Origin: Pomphorhynchus laevis
Lineage: Eukaryota > Acanthocephala > Palaeacanthocephala > Echinorhynchida > Pomphorhynchidae
Length of the DNA stretch: 64,000 nucleotides
Assembly (NCBI GenBank): GCA_012934845.2
Contig: WNNJ02002442.1
Span: forward strand, 1 to 64,000
Direction: 5' to 3'
Under the pieces are notes generated by a model. The model searched no databases and was not told the DNA's origin. It saw only the letters and a list, made by a program, of their open reading frames with translations. Positions 1 to 9,678 of the stretch are shown one piece after another (position 1 is the first letter of the stretch; every line of letters starts with the position of its first letter). A program made the position numbers and the translations under genes.

Positions 1-91
1 ATATATATATATATATATGGTAGTGCGAAAAATCGCTTGAAACTGTGGTCCAGGAGCCAAAACTGGCTACGATTGATTTTAAATCCATATG

Positions 92-292
92 AGCTGCTAA
101 AAAACTGGACTTCGATCATCAGCTCCATCAGTCTAATGTATCACTCCGAGACGCCCCAAACCACCCAGCAGTCATCGTCAGTCGGATGAAGTGGTTAGGG
201 TGCGTTTCGACTGCTTTTGTGATAACTGTAAAGACAGGAGTGATACATTAGACTGATGGAGCTGATGATTGAAGTCCAGTTTTTTAGCAGCT
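92..292. repeat. Inverted repeat with 56 bp arms (hairpin or MITE-like)
   Basis: The left arm (92-147) is the reverse complement of the right arm (237-292) with one mismatch, around an 89 bp non-palindromic centre. Nothing in it codes. The outer flanks do not show a clear short target duplication, so it may be a MITE-like foldback element or a snap-back copy of part of a larger repeat. I see no transposase nearby. Confidence 0.8.
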
Positions 293-319
293 CCTATATA
301 TGCATTAGGCACTAAATTC

Positions 320-1235
320 ATTTTAATAGAAATGCTGTTTTACAGGGATACTTTCTAGTGTACAAATATATAAAATATAATTTGTTGTTACACCTGCCCT
401 GGAACACCATATGATGTGCTCATAAATAAACCAGTATATATAATTAGTTGTTACACTTGCCCCGGAACACCATACATAAATAAATCACTATGTTTTCCTC
501 ATATGGAGGCATGAACACCAGGCAGCATTCTATAAATCATCATCAGACCAAGAAATAAATCCGAATTATTCTCGCAATATTCAAAGTCGCTACGTACGCC
601 CAGTCATCCTTTGTGTGACGACAAACTTCAACAACGGTAGCCGCGTTTCGCTCTAATGGAGCTCATCAGTACCGTGACTTTAATAATCATCCATAGGCAA
701 CTTAACACACGCTTAAACAGTGTTTAAAGTTTAAAAAATCGAACTACCCTTAATCTGAATCATTGAAGGGAATTTAGCGTATTCTCTGTACATGGCAGTG
801 CGTATTGCAGTTTAACCATGCATTTGGCACTAAATTCCTGTGAATAGAAATGCTGTATAACAAGGATACCTTCAAGTGTACAAATATATAAAATATAAAT
901 TGTTGTTATACCTGCCCTGGGACACCAAACGGTGTATTCGTGAAATCATTATGTTTTCCTCACAAGGAGGCATAAACATCAGGCAGCATTCGGTCATGGC
1001 AGTGCGTATTGCATTTAACCATGCATCATGCACTAAATTCATTTAAATAGAAATGCTGTTTTACAGGGATACTTTCAAGTGTACAAATATATAAAATATA
1101 ATTTGTTGTTACATCTGCACTTGGATACCCTATGGTATCCAAGTGCAGATGATACCCTATGGTATCCAAGTGATTTATATTCATAAATCACTATGTTTGC
1201 CTTATGAGGAGGCATTAACATCAGGCAGCATTTTA
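320..1235. repeat. Decayed, partly tandem repeat units upstream of PLE scrap
   Basis: Similar stretches recur at about 320-400, 420-530, 833-990 and 1,025-1,235. They share blocks such as AATAGAAATGCTGTTTTAC, a 'gtgtacaaatatataaaatataa' run, a 'tgccctggaacacca' block and 'ggaggcat.aacatcaggcagcatt'. Spacing is irregular, so this is a set of diverged units rather than a clean satellite. They lie directly before a PLE N-terminal fragment, and PLEs often carry tandem or partial terminal repeats, so these may be remains of such termini. That link is inference. Confidence 0.6.
632..676 (-). ncRNA. Hammerhead-ribozyme-like motif
   Basis: On the minus strand CACGGTA is followed by CTGATGA, a 4 bp stem GCTC/GAGC with loop CATTA, then GAAAC and, six bases later, TACCGT, which pairs with ACGGTA as stem I. 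This is the conserved hammerhead core (CUGAUGA, stem II, GAAA). The short segment between GAAA and stem I does not give an obvious N-U-H cleavage triplet, so self-cleavage is doubtful. Hammerheads are known in Penelope-like elements and retrozymes, and a PLE scrap lies 600 bp away, on the other strand. Confidence 0.55.
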
Positions 1236-1265
1236 TCGCCATGATATCTAGGCGATCGAATTCAC

Positions 1266-1712
1266 GTGTCTGAATTACATCCCCTGGGTATCATTAATTC
1301 AATGCAAAAAATGGAAGCCGCTGCATTCCCTACCAGCGACCCGTCTTCAGCGATAGCAAAACAAATGTATGGTAAGTCTGAACGCGTAAATAAATACACA
1401 GAACTCCCACCGAATATATCACAACTGTCCGAAACTACGAAAAATAAGCTAACAATACTGAAAAAGCTCAAAGACGATAACTCTATAGTCATTAAACGTG
1501 CTGATATTAGTAAAGATGCAGTGGTATGGGAGACAAGTTCGTATGAAACCGCGAATAATAAGAGTTTAAGGACGCGATAAACCTTATCGAGATCAGCATT
1601 ACGGAAATCTTCTTGGAAGAGACACTACGAGTAAATATGATTATAAAACGACCGTATCCGGTATATTCTACATGTTGCCCAAAACCCATAAGGGACACCG
1701 ACCATGTTTCGT
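1266..1712 (+). mobile_element. Penelope-like element, N-terminal fragment
   Basis: The translation contains a KLKDDNSIVIKRADIS segment, matching the PLE N-terminal signature (L..D..IVI.KADK....VV), and shortly after, in another frame, LPKTHKGHRPCFVST, the PLE 'LPK.HK...RP..S' finger motif. RT palm motifs and the GIY-YIG domain are absent. It is a short, broken remnant. The block immediately after it belongs to a different element. Confidence 0.7.
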
Positions 1713-1737
1713 GAGCACATCCTTCGCGCTGCTTGTC

Positions 1738-2080
1738 CGACAGCTGCCTTCAGCCTTAGTTGGTGTATCAATAACTTTCTCCGTTCTCCTCTCGAGGATG
1801 AGAACTGGCTCTCTCTGTTGACCTTTGCAAGATCGACTTTGATACTCCGCGATAAAAAGGGAACAGGACAATCATTATCTTAAATGATTATGAAGGCATG
1901 TGAATCTCCAGATCAAATATCGGATACTCCGTTTACATCTTCTGTCGGCATTTCAAACTATATTGATGCATTGGGACGAGTGGTTTGCCAGAAACTCGAG
2001 GATGGGCATCTTAGAGGGTCGATTCGACTGGTTGAAAGTACTCAAGCAATAATCAAGAGTCTATCTTTCTGTTGTTAAAA
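1738..2080 (+). mobile_element. RLE-type LINE lineage III, N-terminal scrap
   Basis: Two adjacent frames give WLSLLTFARSTLILRDKKG and then ALGRVVCQKLEDGHLRGSIR. From memory these resemble the N-terminal segments 'W..L..FP..VL....RGG' and 'V..KLE.GD..GA.RLL' common upstream of the RT in invertebrate LINEs whose C-terminus is the type seen at about 40 kb. No RT motif is present. Assignment rests on short motifs and could be wrong. Confidence 0.42.
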
Positions 2081-2140
2081 GCTACCAAACACTTATACAA
2101 TGCTTAAAATAAACAATATCTATGTAATCGTTTAGCTTAC

Positions 2141-2225
2141 CGTCTGAATTATATGGGGTTAAAGGAAGATCATAAGGCAGGTTTAATTTTTGTGAATTAA
2201 ATCCGACAGAAAAGTATTCCAAACC
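2141..2225 (-). CDS. TDP1: TDP1 internal exon (downstream exon)
   Basis: On the minus strand, TATTTTCAG precedes and GTAAGC follows an 85 bp open block translating to GLEYFSVGFNSQKL then NLPYDLPLTPYNSDG. The PYDLP..PY motif is the conserved C-terminal segment of tyrosyl-DNA phosphodiesterase 1 (FPVPYDLPPELYGSKD in human, from memory). It starts in phase 0, matching the phase-0 end of the TDP1 exon at 47,509, and ends in phase 1. TDP1 is a nuclear phospholipase-D-family enzyme that removes topoisomerase I peptides from DNA 3' ends. The following exon (containing RPW) should lie left of the window. Confidence 0.8.
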
Positions 2226-2506
2226 CTGAAAATAAAAATACTGATTTCATATTTCTCACAACAAAAAAAAACAAAATATATTATTTTTTACATAATAATA
2301 CAAGCATATATTTTAAACATCATGTTTAATTTATAAATAATTTAATTAAAAAATTTTATAAAATTTTTAAAATTTTATAATATTTAATAAATTTTATAAA
2401 ATTTTGGTTTTTACATTTTAGCAAATTAAGTTCACAAGGTCCAAGTATTAAAATTATAAAAATGTAGAATATAGTTAACCTCTTCGTATAATGTCCATAA
2501 TCGATA
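2226..2506. other. AT-rich stretch, no gene seen
   Basis: Between the TDP1 exon and the stop codon of the RLE-LINE lies A/T-rich DNA, including a run of 'aaaattttataaaattttt' type repeats. It probably holds the 3' UTR and tail of the minus-strand RLE-LINE plus TDP1 intron sequence. No coding potential is visible. Confidence 0.6.
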
Positions 2507-2509
2507 GCG

Positions 2510-5213
2510 TTAGACTTCCTCCTCTTCGTTATCACTACTTTCAGATAGCGCCTGATCATCTAGAATATCTGAATCAACCGATCCACTGACAACTAGCCGG
2601 CCTTTTTCCGGTATCATCTGTTTGTTTATAGTGGGCGTGATTATTTGATCTGTTTCACAAAAGTCAGTTAATAATTCTGTTTCATAATTAAAACTTCCGT
2701 CCGATTCATGATTGCGTTCATTACTATTTGCGCTCGATAAGCTGTCAGTTAATTCAGAATCAGATAATGTATGTACGTCATGTGTCATATAACCGACGGT
2801 CTGTTTACTAATTTCGGTTTTTGGCTGTGAGTTTATAGGTAAAGCTTCAGGATCATCAGCGTCGTTATTATTTGATGAATTGTCACATTGTTGCAGAAAG
2901 GTGTCAAAATGTGGCTTAATTTTGCTTGAAAGACTTTGGGGCTTTACTGTGATTGCAGAGCTCAATACTTCTAGTGTGAATTTTCTGTTTTCTTCTATAA
3001 CTACACAATCTCTGTAGGAATAGGAACACAATTTATGTGTTCCTGTAAAAACTGACGTGTCGACACTGGATCCTGGTATATTAGCTAGCGTGACAGTTAC
3101 TTCATTTGTATTGTTAAATTCAATGTATCCAGGAGCGGACTGATCAATTGACGATGGAAGAGAGTCAACTGCCAGATCAAGTGCCTGGAAGGGGTTCATT
3201 CTTCGTGTGGGATTCTCCATTATGGGGTTAGCGATCTCGTAATACGGTCGGTTTAACATATCAATGCTAGATAATATAGCTTTTGAATTTCCTCTCATGA
3301 GTGCTATTGATATTCGTTGAAAGAGCCGTGCAGATGCGATGCTGTATGGTATAGATGATCGAATTGCTAAGGATCGGGCGATTCGTCTGATGATTTTCTC
3401 CCCTTCCATATTCCAGCCGCCGTAACACTCCAAGACTGCAGGTATGAAGTTATATCCCGCCTCAATCATTTTAGCACGGTACTTCCTATCTTTGACCGAT
3501 GATGCGTACTGCGCAGCTGCGTAACCAGGCACATAAGCTGACTGGCGAAGAAAGGATTTCTGTAGTGGATGTGTTACCGCGAAATCTATAGCATCTGAAG
3601 GATCCCCGTAGATCAGAATATCGGCTGGCCGTTCTTGAAGATTTTGGACAAGGTTGCGAACCTCGCAACCCACATGCATTCCTGCTGATTGTGCCGCCTG
3701 GAGAACGACGTCACGAATTCCATTATGACGCATTCCTGGAAAACCACCGTAGTTGCAAGTTAGTGCATGGAAGCCCTCAGCATCTGCGTTTCGAAAACAT
3801 CGACTACAACGGTAGTCACTTGGAGCAATTTGCAGGCCTAACCACATTCTTATAAGTGTAAATTCTTGGTCGGTAAGAGCTAGGCCGAGACTTCGATTTG
3901 GGGCGCATTGTAACCAAGCGTTCGCATGTGGCTGTGATACCGCTATTTCTCTGGCCCTTGTCCGATCATCTCCAGTGTCTAATAGATTTTTCCGCTTCTC
4001 TGAGTCGATTTTGAACGATATTTGATGTTGTCTTGTGGATGAAGCCTGTTGTTCCACTTCTGCTCCGTGTAGCGCAAGTATTTCATTCGCGTTTACAAAG
4101 CCCGGAAATGTATTTGGATCCTGGTTCACAAACGCGGCCACTGTGCTGACGCTTGCTGCAAAGGCTGCCGCTCTGTGTTTGTTTGTACTCCTAAGGCCCA
4201 GACCGCCCATTTTTAGTGGGAGCTCAACTTGAGATCGTGTTCGCGCTGACAGTTGTATTGAAGCGATGATTTCCATCGCCCGTATCACAGCATTATCAAA
4301 CTGCTTACAGAAAAGTTCGGTGCTTGCTGGATCTACATTCCTCATTAGGAATGCTATTCGTTGAGCGGAAGCACAGTGGCGCAATAGCAGGTAAGCCACA
4401 TGAGCGTCCGGAAGCGACGCGACAAGCTCTGTGTCATTTACTAGGTTTGGTAAGCAACTATTTATGAGATATGCTTCTACAAACTCTTGCGAACCAATTG
4501 GGCATCCCAAAAGAGTAAAATTGCCGTCAGACTTGGTATGTGGAGAGTGAGTCCATTTTGTCTGCGTTGAGATAATTGCTTCTGTGTGGCCTATTAATTC
4601 GGTTTTTTGCCAATTCATTGATAGTCCGATTTTTTCCAGCTCATTTGCAATCATGTTTAATGTGATAGCAACTGCCTTGGGTTCACCTCCAATTATTCCA
4701 TCGTCTAAATACCACTTGTTAAAACCGATACCTGTAACCGAGTCGACTTTCCGAATAATCGGTTGGATTGCCAGTGCGAAAAGGAATGGGCCCAGAGGGT
4801 CCCCTTGTTGTACTCCTGCTGACGATGTAAGGCTTTTTGCTGCTCCAAATCGTAATTTTGATGGTTGCGAGTAGCACCATTTGATCCACGGTCCGATAGA
4901 AGGTGCTTCAATGTCGACTGCGTCAATAAAGCATTGCCTGTCAACTGTATTAAAAGCGTTCGAAACATCCACTTTCGCCCATACCCAATTTTCCGAGGTG
5001 TGCATCTGTTCGTGCAATCGTCGAACCTGGTGAATTATTAAATCTGCGCCATTTGCCACTGCAACACCGACCTGTTGTGGTTGAAATATTTGAGTGAACT
5101 TATCGCGCATCTTCGTGCAAATACACTTTGCACACACCCTCCGTAACAATTCTCCTGCCGCTATTGGGCGTATACCTCCATTTGGTTTTTCTAGAGCGAT
5201 AAGATCTGCACCC
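2510..5213 (-). CDS. RT plus restriction-like endonuclease polyprotein of lineage II copy A
   Basis: This roughly 900-residue open frame carries reverse-transcriptase motifs in order: DVSNAFNTVDR (motif A), VQQGDPLGPFLFA (B) and KWYLDDG (C; YLDD rather than YADD). After the thumb come CSRC...GFHALTC, a CxxC..H...C knuckle, then MRHNGIRD, RPADILIYGD, AIDFAVTHP and K-rich KDRKYRAK, ending in ECYGGWN. That order is the layout of R2-type RLE LINEs (zinc knuckle, RHN, PD..D..K). About 200 acidic, Ser/Asn-rich residues follow. The first ~12 codons of the longest frame belong to the RTE insertion, so the true frame continues upstream at 8,391. Confidence 0.85.
5198..5213. repeat. Target-site duplication, left copy
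   Basis: GATAAGATCTGCACCC at 5,198-5,213 is repeated exactly at 8,391-8,406, flanking the RTE element. The first G could belong to the element's AAG tail, giving 15 or 16 bp. It proves the RTE inserted into an already present lineage II RLE-LINE. Confidence 0.92.
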
Positions 5214-5221
5214 ACGGATCT

Positions 5222-5254
5222 TAACTTGTGGGTGTGATATACACCCACAAGTTA
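5222..5254. repeat. Perfect palindrome at the RTE 5' end
   Basis: TAACTTGTGGGTGT, a 5-base loop (GATAT), and its exact reverse complement make a 14 bp stem 9 bases inside the element's 5' end. Such a hairpin could be a structured 5' UTR element, or an inverted filler made at integration. I do not see an HDV-like or hammerhead core in it. Confidence 0.85.
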
Positions 5255-5782
5255 CACTATTGGATTAGTACCGGTTAGGCCCACCGCTTATAACTGTGGT
5301 TGACGATAGGCTCTGCGACAAGCCAGTCACAAAAACAAATAAGTCGTTATCAAAGAAAAATGGAACACACCTAAAAATGCAAACACGAAACATAGATAAG
5401 GCGTCCACTAAATTCGACGCGGTAAGACGAGGCCCGGTTTTACTGATAAATACGCGAGGGTTCCCGACGCATGGACGACGCCGGGATTTAAGTAATCCAG
5501 TCCAGTGTTATAAAAACACAAATAAAGCTCACGAAAAGATGCGCGTAGCATCTCTAAACATCGGCACACTTACTAGTAGACCGAAGAACTAGCGATGATG
5601 CTGCGAAGAAGGAAAATCGACGTATGTACATTACAAGAGACGAAATGGAGTGGTGCAAAAGCCTATGACTTGGAGCGCGAACGCGGCAATAACGGTTACA
5701 AACTTTTTACAACGGTAACACTCGAACACGAAATGGGGTTGGTATAGCTATCTCCGAGCAGTTCCGTGATGCTGTAAAGGAG

Positions 5783-8371
5783 GTGAATCGTTACGACGAC
5801 CGGCTAATGAAGATATCCATCGTTACCATGGAGCGAACAATTCACATTTTCTCTGCTTATGCACCACAGACAGGACAAAGCGAATCAGCGAAAGATACAT
5901 TTTGGGAGATGCTGGACAGCAACACACGCAAAATTCCCGCTGAAGATTATTTAATAATCGCAGGAGATCTCAACGGTCATGTTGACCAACGGGCCGAAGG
6001 AAATCAGTGCCATGGTAGAAATGGATACGGTCAGAGAATCAAAGATGGCGAGCGCATTGTCGACTTCTCAGACTCCCACGACCTCATCATCACCAATACA
6101 TGGTTCATAAAGCGGCCCACACAGCTTCCAACATACTACAGTGGAGTAAACAAATCGCAGATTGACTTCATTCTTGTACGGCGCAAACAAATGTCCACTG
6201 TACATGACGTAAAGGTCATACCTTATGAGACAACAGCAGCACAGCATCGTCCCGTAATCGCAGTTTTGAATATTAAACCACCCAAACAACATCAGGAAAA
6301 GCGTACCGGCCCATCACGCATCAAGTGGTGGCGATTCCACGAGAAGGAGTCTGAAATGATACATCGCATACAATTGCCTGACGTAACAGACGTCGAGAAC
6401 ACATGGAACAGAGTCAAAGATATTATCCACATCGCCGCCAAAAAGACAATTGGATCCACCAAGCCCGGAAGACGCTACATCAATTTTGATACTTGGCTTT
6501 GGACAGATGAGGTGAAAATGAGGGTGCGTGAAAAGAAGCGACAATATCACGTATTCCTCGATGATAAGACCCATGTAAATTGGCAGAAGTATCACGAAGC
6601 CAAGCGTAAAGCGAAGAAAGCCGTGGCGTCCGCACGAGCCATCCATTATGAGGAAGTGTACAAGAAGCTGGATACTCGAGACGGCGAACGCGACCTTTTC
6701 CGACTTCTCAAGCTCCGCCACAAACAAACTCAGGACATCGAAAAGTTCCACTGCGTTAATGATAAAAACGGCGAACAAATCGTAGGTCGACCAGAAGTTT
6801 TAGAAAGATGGCGTGAGTATTTTGAGGAAGTATGTACTGAAGGGTTCACTCACCCCCCAATCTCACAAGCCCAAACAGTACTCGGTCCATTACTCCCAAT
6901 TAGCACGGAGGAAGTTGATGAAGCGTTAAAGAGGACAAAGAAGGGAAAAACAGCAGGCCCAGATGACATCTCAGCTGAGCTATGGAAATCCAAGTGCTGG
7001 AACCCAGCACCTTGGTTAGCGAAACTCTTTAACAAAATCATCGAAGAACACACAACACCGACTGATTGGCAATATAGCACCACGGTACCAATTTGGAAAA
7101 AGAAAGGAAATCCAGCTGAATGTTCAAACTACCGCCCTATCAGATTGCTATCTCATACTATGAAGGTATTCGAGCGAATTCTTGACCAGCGTATACGCAA
7201 AATCGCAAATTGTACAATCAATCAGGCTGGTTTCGTCAAGGGATGTGGCACCACCGACGCCATACATGCCGCGCGGCTGCTGATCGAAAAATATCGGGAA
7301 AAAGACACACCTCTTCACATAGCATTCCTCGACTTAGAGAAAGCTTTCGATCGCGTTCCACATGAGCTTATCTGGCATGCGCTACGCCAACATCAAATCC
7401 CAGAGCATCTGGTTGAGTGGGTCAAGCTGCTCTACATCGGCCCAAGAAGCAGAGTACGATGCACAGCTGGAGTATCAAAACCATTTCGTATTTCCGTCGG
7501 CGTCCACCAAGGAAGCGTGCTTTCGCCACTTCTGTTTATTCTGGTCATGGATACCTTAACGAGCGACATTCAGCGTCAAGCACCTTATACCCTACTATAT
7601 GCGGACGACGTCTTTCTAGCTTCCGTCAATAAGACCGACCTCACGCAGTTAGTCAAGCTTTGGAATGACAGATTAGCACAACATGGCCTGCGGCTAAACA
7701 CTAGGAAGACTGAGTACTTGACGACCAATACAAACGATACGGGCACGATCAATATCAACGGAACAGACCTTCCACGGACCGAAAATTTCAAATATCTAGG
7801 ATCGGTGCTCTCAGCTGATGGCGAATTGAACAACGAAATAACTGCCAGAATCAATGCTACATGGATGAAGTGGCGTGCTACAACTGGCATAATGTGCGAC
7901 CGCAAAATGAAGGATAGCATAAAGTCAAAGATATATCGAAGCGTTATTCGTCCCATTGCTCTTTATGGAGCAGAATGCTGGCCTATCACAAAGATAGCGG
8001 AACGTCGTCTCGCTGTCATGGAGACGAAGATGCTTCGATGGACAAGCGGTTTTAGTCTCCTAAATCGGGTTCGCAATGATGATATTTACCGACGATACGG
8101 TGTGATGCCTATCCGTGAGAAAATGCTAGAAGCCCGTCTCCGCTGGTTTGGCCACACTCTACGGGCACATGACGGTTCCATCGCAAAGGCAGGCTTGAAA
8201 ATAGACTTTAAAGGCAAACGCCCCAAAGGACGACCAAGACAGCGATGGTCTGACACGCTGCACAAGGATCTAAGAGATGCTGGACTACACCCTGATCTGG
8301 CTTCGGATCGTTGCAAATGGAGGATGCGTTCCATGAGAGCCGACCCCGCCAACACACGGGATAAAGGCTAA
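5783..8371 (+). CDS. RTE ORF: APE C-terminal part, RT and C-terminal domain
   Basis: The 862-residue open frame starts inside the apurinic-like endonuclease: FSAYAPQTGQ, IIAGDLNGHVD and QIDFILVR are APE motifs within residues 1-140. RT motifs follow: LDLEKAFDRVPH (A), GVHQGSVLSPLLF (B), LLYADDVFLA (C, near residue 603) and KYLGSVLS. The C-terminus GRPRQRW...ADPANTRDKG is typical of RTE elements in invertebrates. The true protein start lies upstream (ATG at about 5,539, in other frames because of two shifts). The product nicks DNA and copies its own RNA at the target. Confidence 0.9.
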   Translation: MNRYDDRLMKISIVTMERTIHIFSAYAPQTGQSESAKDTFWEMLDSNTRKIPAEDYLIIAGDLNGHVDQRAEGNQCHGRNGYGQRIKDGERIVDFSDSHDLIITNTWFIKRPTQLPTYYSGVNKSQIDFILVRRKQMSTVHDVKVIPYETTAAQHRPVIAVLNIKPPKQHQEKRTGPSRIKWWRFHEKESEMIHRIQLPDVTDVENTWNRVKDIIHIAAKKTIGSTKPGRRYINFDTWLWTDEVKMRVREKKRQYHVFLDDKTHVNWQKYHEAKRKAKKAVASARAIHYEEVYKKLDTRDGERDLFRLLKLRHKQTQDIEKFHCVNDKNGEQIVGRPEVLERWREYFEEVCTEGFTHPPISQAQTVLGPLLPISTEEVDEALKRTKKGKTAGPDDISAELWKSKCWNPAPWLAKLFNKIIEEHTTPTDWQYSTTVPIWKKKGNPAECSNYRPIRLLSHTMKVFERILDQRIRKIANCTINQAGFVKGCGTTDAIHAARLLIEKYREKDTPLHIAFLDLEKAFDRVPHELIWHALRQHQIPEHLVEWVKLLYIGPRSRVRCTAGVSKPFRISVGVHQGSVLSPLLFILVMDTLTSDIQRQAPYTLLYADDVFLASVNKTDLTQLVKLWNDRLAQHGLRLNTRKTEYLTTNTNDTGTININGTDLPRTENFKYLGSVLSADGELNNEITARINATWMKWRATTGIMCDRKMKDSIKSKIYRSVIRPIALYGAECWPITKIAERRLAVMETKMLRWTSGFSLLNRVRNDDIYRRYGVMPIREKMLEARLRWFGHTLRAHDGSIAKAGLKIDFKGKRPKGRPRQRWSDTLHKDLRDAGLHPDLASDRCKWRMRSMRADPANTRDKG

Positions 8372-8390
8372 AGAAAAAGAAGAAGAAGAA

Positions 8391-8406
8391 GATAAGATCT
8401 GCACCC
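8391..8406. repeat. Target-site duplication, right copy
   Basis: An exact match to 5,198-5,213, directly after the (AAG)n tail of the RTE element. Confidence 0.92.
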
Positions 8407-9406
8407 GCAAAATATCGAGATATATCTACAGGAAGGTCACCGGCTGCCATATAATTTATCAGATGTGTCAGGCGGCTTAGAAGCTTTCCAGACTGATCCG
8501 CTGTGATCATGTCTTGTAGGTGTTCGGCTCTTAAACCCAGACAACCTGGTGACGATGCAGAGGGGAATGAGAAAATTGAATCACGAACGGTATCCGAATC
8601 GATGACAATACCGTGTTCTGCCGTTGGGATTGAGGTTATAATACCTTTACCGGGTGGGTGCAAATCTGTGAGCTTACGGTGTGTCTGTTCTGTGAACGGC
8701 GCCAGCCGTGACGAAGATATTCGTTTCATTGCCTTGCCGTAGTTTCCCTATCGCACAAGTTCGATTGTCATTGTCTTTTATTTGTCGTGTTTATGTCGGG
8801 TCGTTTGTTGAGCACAAACATGCGTGAGAAAGGAAGTGTCAAACTGCCTGTTTTCGACTGACTTTAGTGCATTCTCTATGTTTTCGTACATTTCGGTGAC
8901 TACCTGAATGAGCTTATGAGCACACTTTTGCGAACCCCAAAAGACTAGTCCAGCTATATGGCGATTTATGTTCTAGTACCTCCTCAATAAGATTGATAAA
9001 CATGCGAGCTGCTTTATTTCGTAAACTCCAAGGGATTCGTCTTACTGTCAGCGTAGGTGATGCCCAAATACGATGAAGCATTTTATATGCGTTCAAATTG
9101 TGGGAAACGTCGTTGGTCGAAGCCATTTCAGATCCTTTGTAGGTTTGACGTTCGGCTGTAAGTTTGACATAAGAGGAAATATTGGGTGTGTAATCAATAA
9201 TCGAAGCGCAGCTAGTGCCTGGGCACCGAACCCCAAAACTCTTGTGAAAACGTACATTTCCGAATTTTGTAAGTGCGATTGGCCTTTACAATGCGGGCAA
9301 ATACCAAGCTTTGCCCCTTCCATTCGCCAAGGGATTTCCGACGGCAATGTGTTATTACTACCTACAGAACGAAAGAAATTACAAATTTCCAGAGTGTGAA
9401 GTTTAT

Positions 9407-9678
9407 ATTCGTAACGGCGTGTATGTATAATAGATATGTGTGTTTAAGTGTATTTACTTTAGATTGTATGTTATTTTATTGTAAGAACTTTAATAACCAA
9501 GACTTTTTATTAATAATTTAATATACGTAGACTCTGTTACCTGATCTGATTCGTTTAATTTTCAAGCAATCATGTTGTATAAATGACAGTTTAAACTTAC
9601 GCAACACATAATATCATAAGATAGTAAAGAATCAGTTAAGTCACAATCGTAAAAGCTTATTAAAAGCTAATTTATTTT
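9407..9678. other. Spacer between two LINEs; holds a shared AT-rich motif
   Basis: No gene is visible. The segment at 9,449-9,468 (GTATTTACTTTAGATTGTA, preceded by 'tgtttaa') recurs twice at 33,112-33,165, between two lineage I RLE copies. It may be a fragment of an unrecognised retroelement tail, or part of the 5' UTR of lineage II copy A. Confidence 0.5.

Larger units (their letters stand above)
5214..8390 (+). mobile_element. RTE-clade LINE, near full length
   Basis: A 3.2 kb element lies between exact target duplications. It begins with a palindrome at 5,222-5,254, has an endonuclease-RT reading frame and ends in an (AAG)n tail after 'ggataaaggctaaagaaaa'. The same 3' terminal sequence ends the decayed copy at 12.17 kb, so both belong to one family. 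The APE domain starts with MRVASLNIGTLTSR near 5,539. Two frame shifts lie in the APE region (near 5,585 and 5,705); the rest is open, so the copy is young but probably inactive. Confidence 0.9.
2507..9405 (-). mobile_element. RLE-type LINE lineage II, copy A (split by an RTE insertion)
   Basis: The element reads on the minus strand from about 9,405 to 2,507, with 5,214-8,390 occupied by a foreign plus-strand RTE. Removing it joins '...GADLI' (8,391 side) to 'ALEKPNGGIRPIA' (5,213 side). N-terminal pieces at 9,400-8,910 include a CPHC...H-type finger, then a pre-RT region ending with FSFPSASSPGCLGLRAEHLQ. The N-terminal part is frameshifted, while the RT-RLE part is a long open frame. Clade naming (R4, Utopia, other RLE group) is not possible by eye. 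Confidence 0.82.

Noticed and set aside
5222-5254. A rho-independent-like terminator
   Set aside because: No following T-run and the setting is eukaryotic; it lies at the 5' edge of an RTE element.
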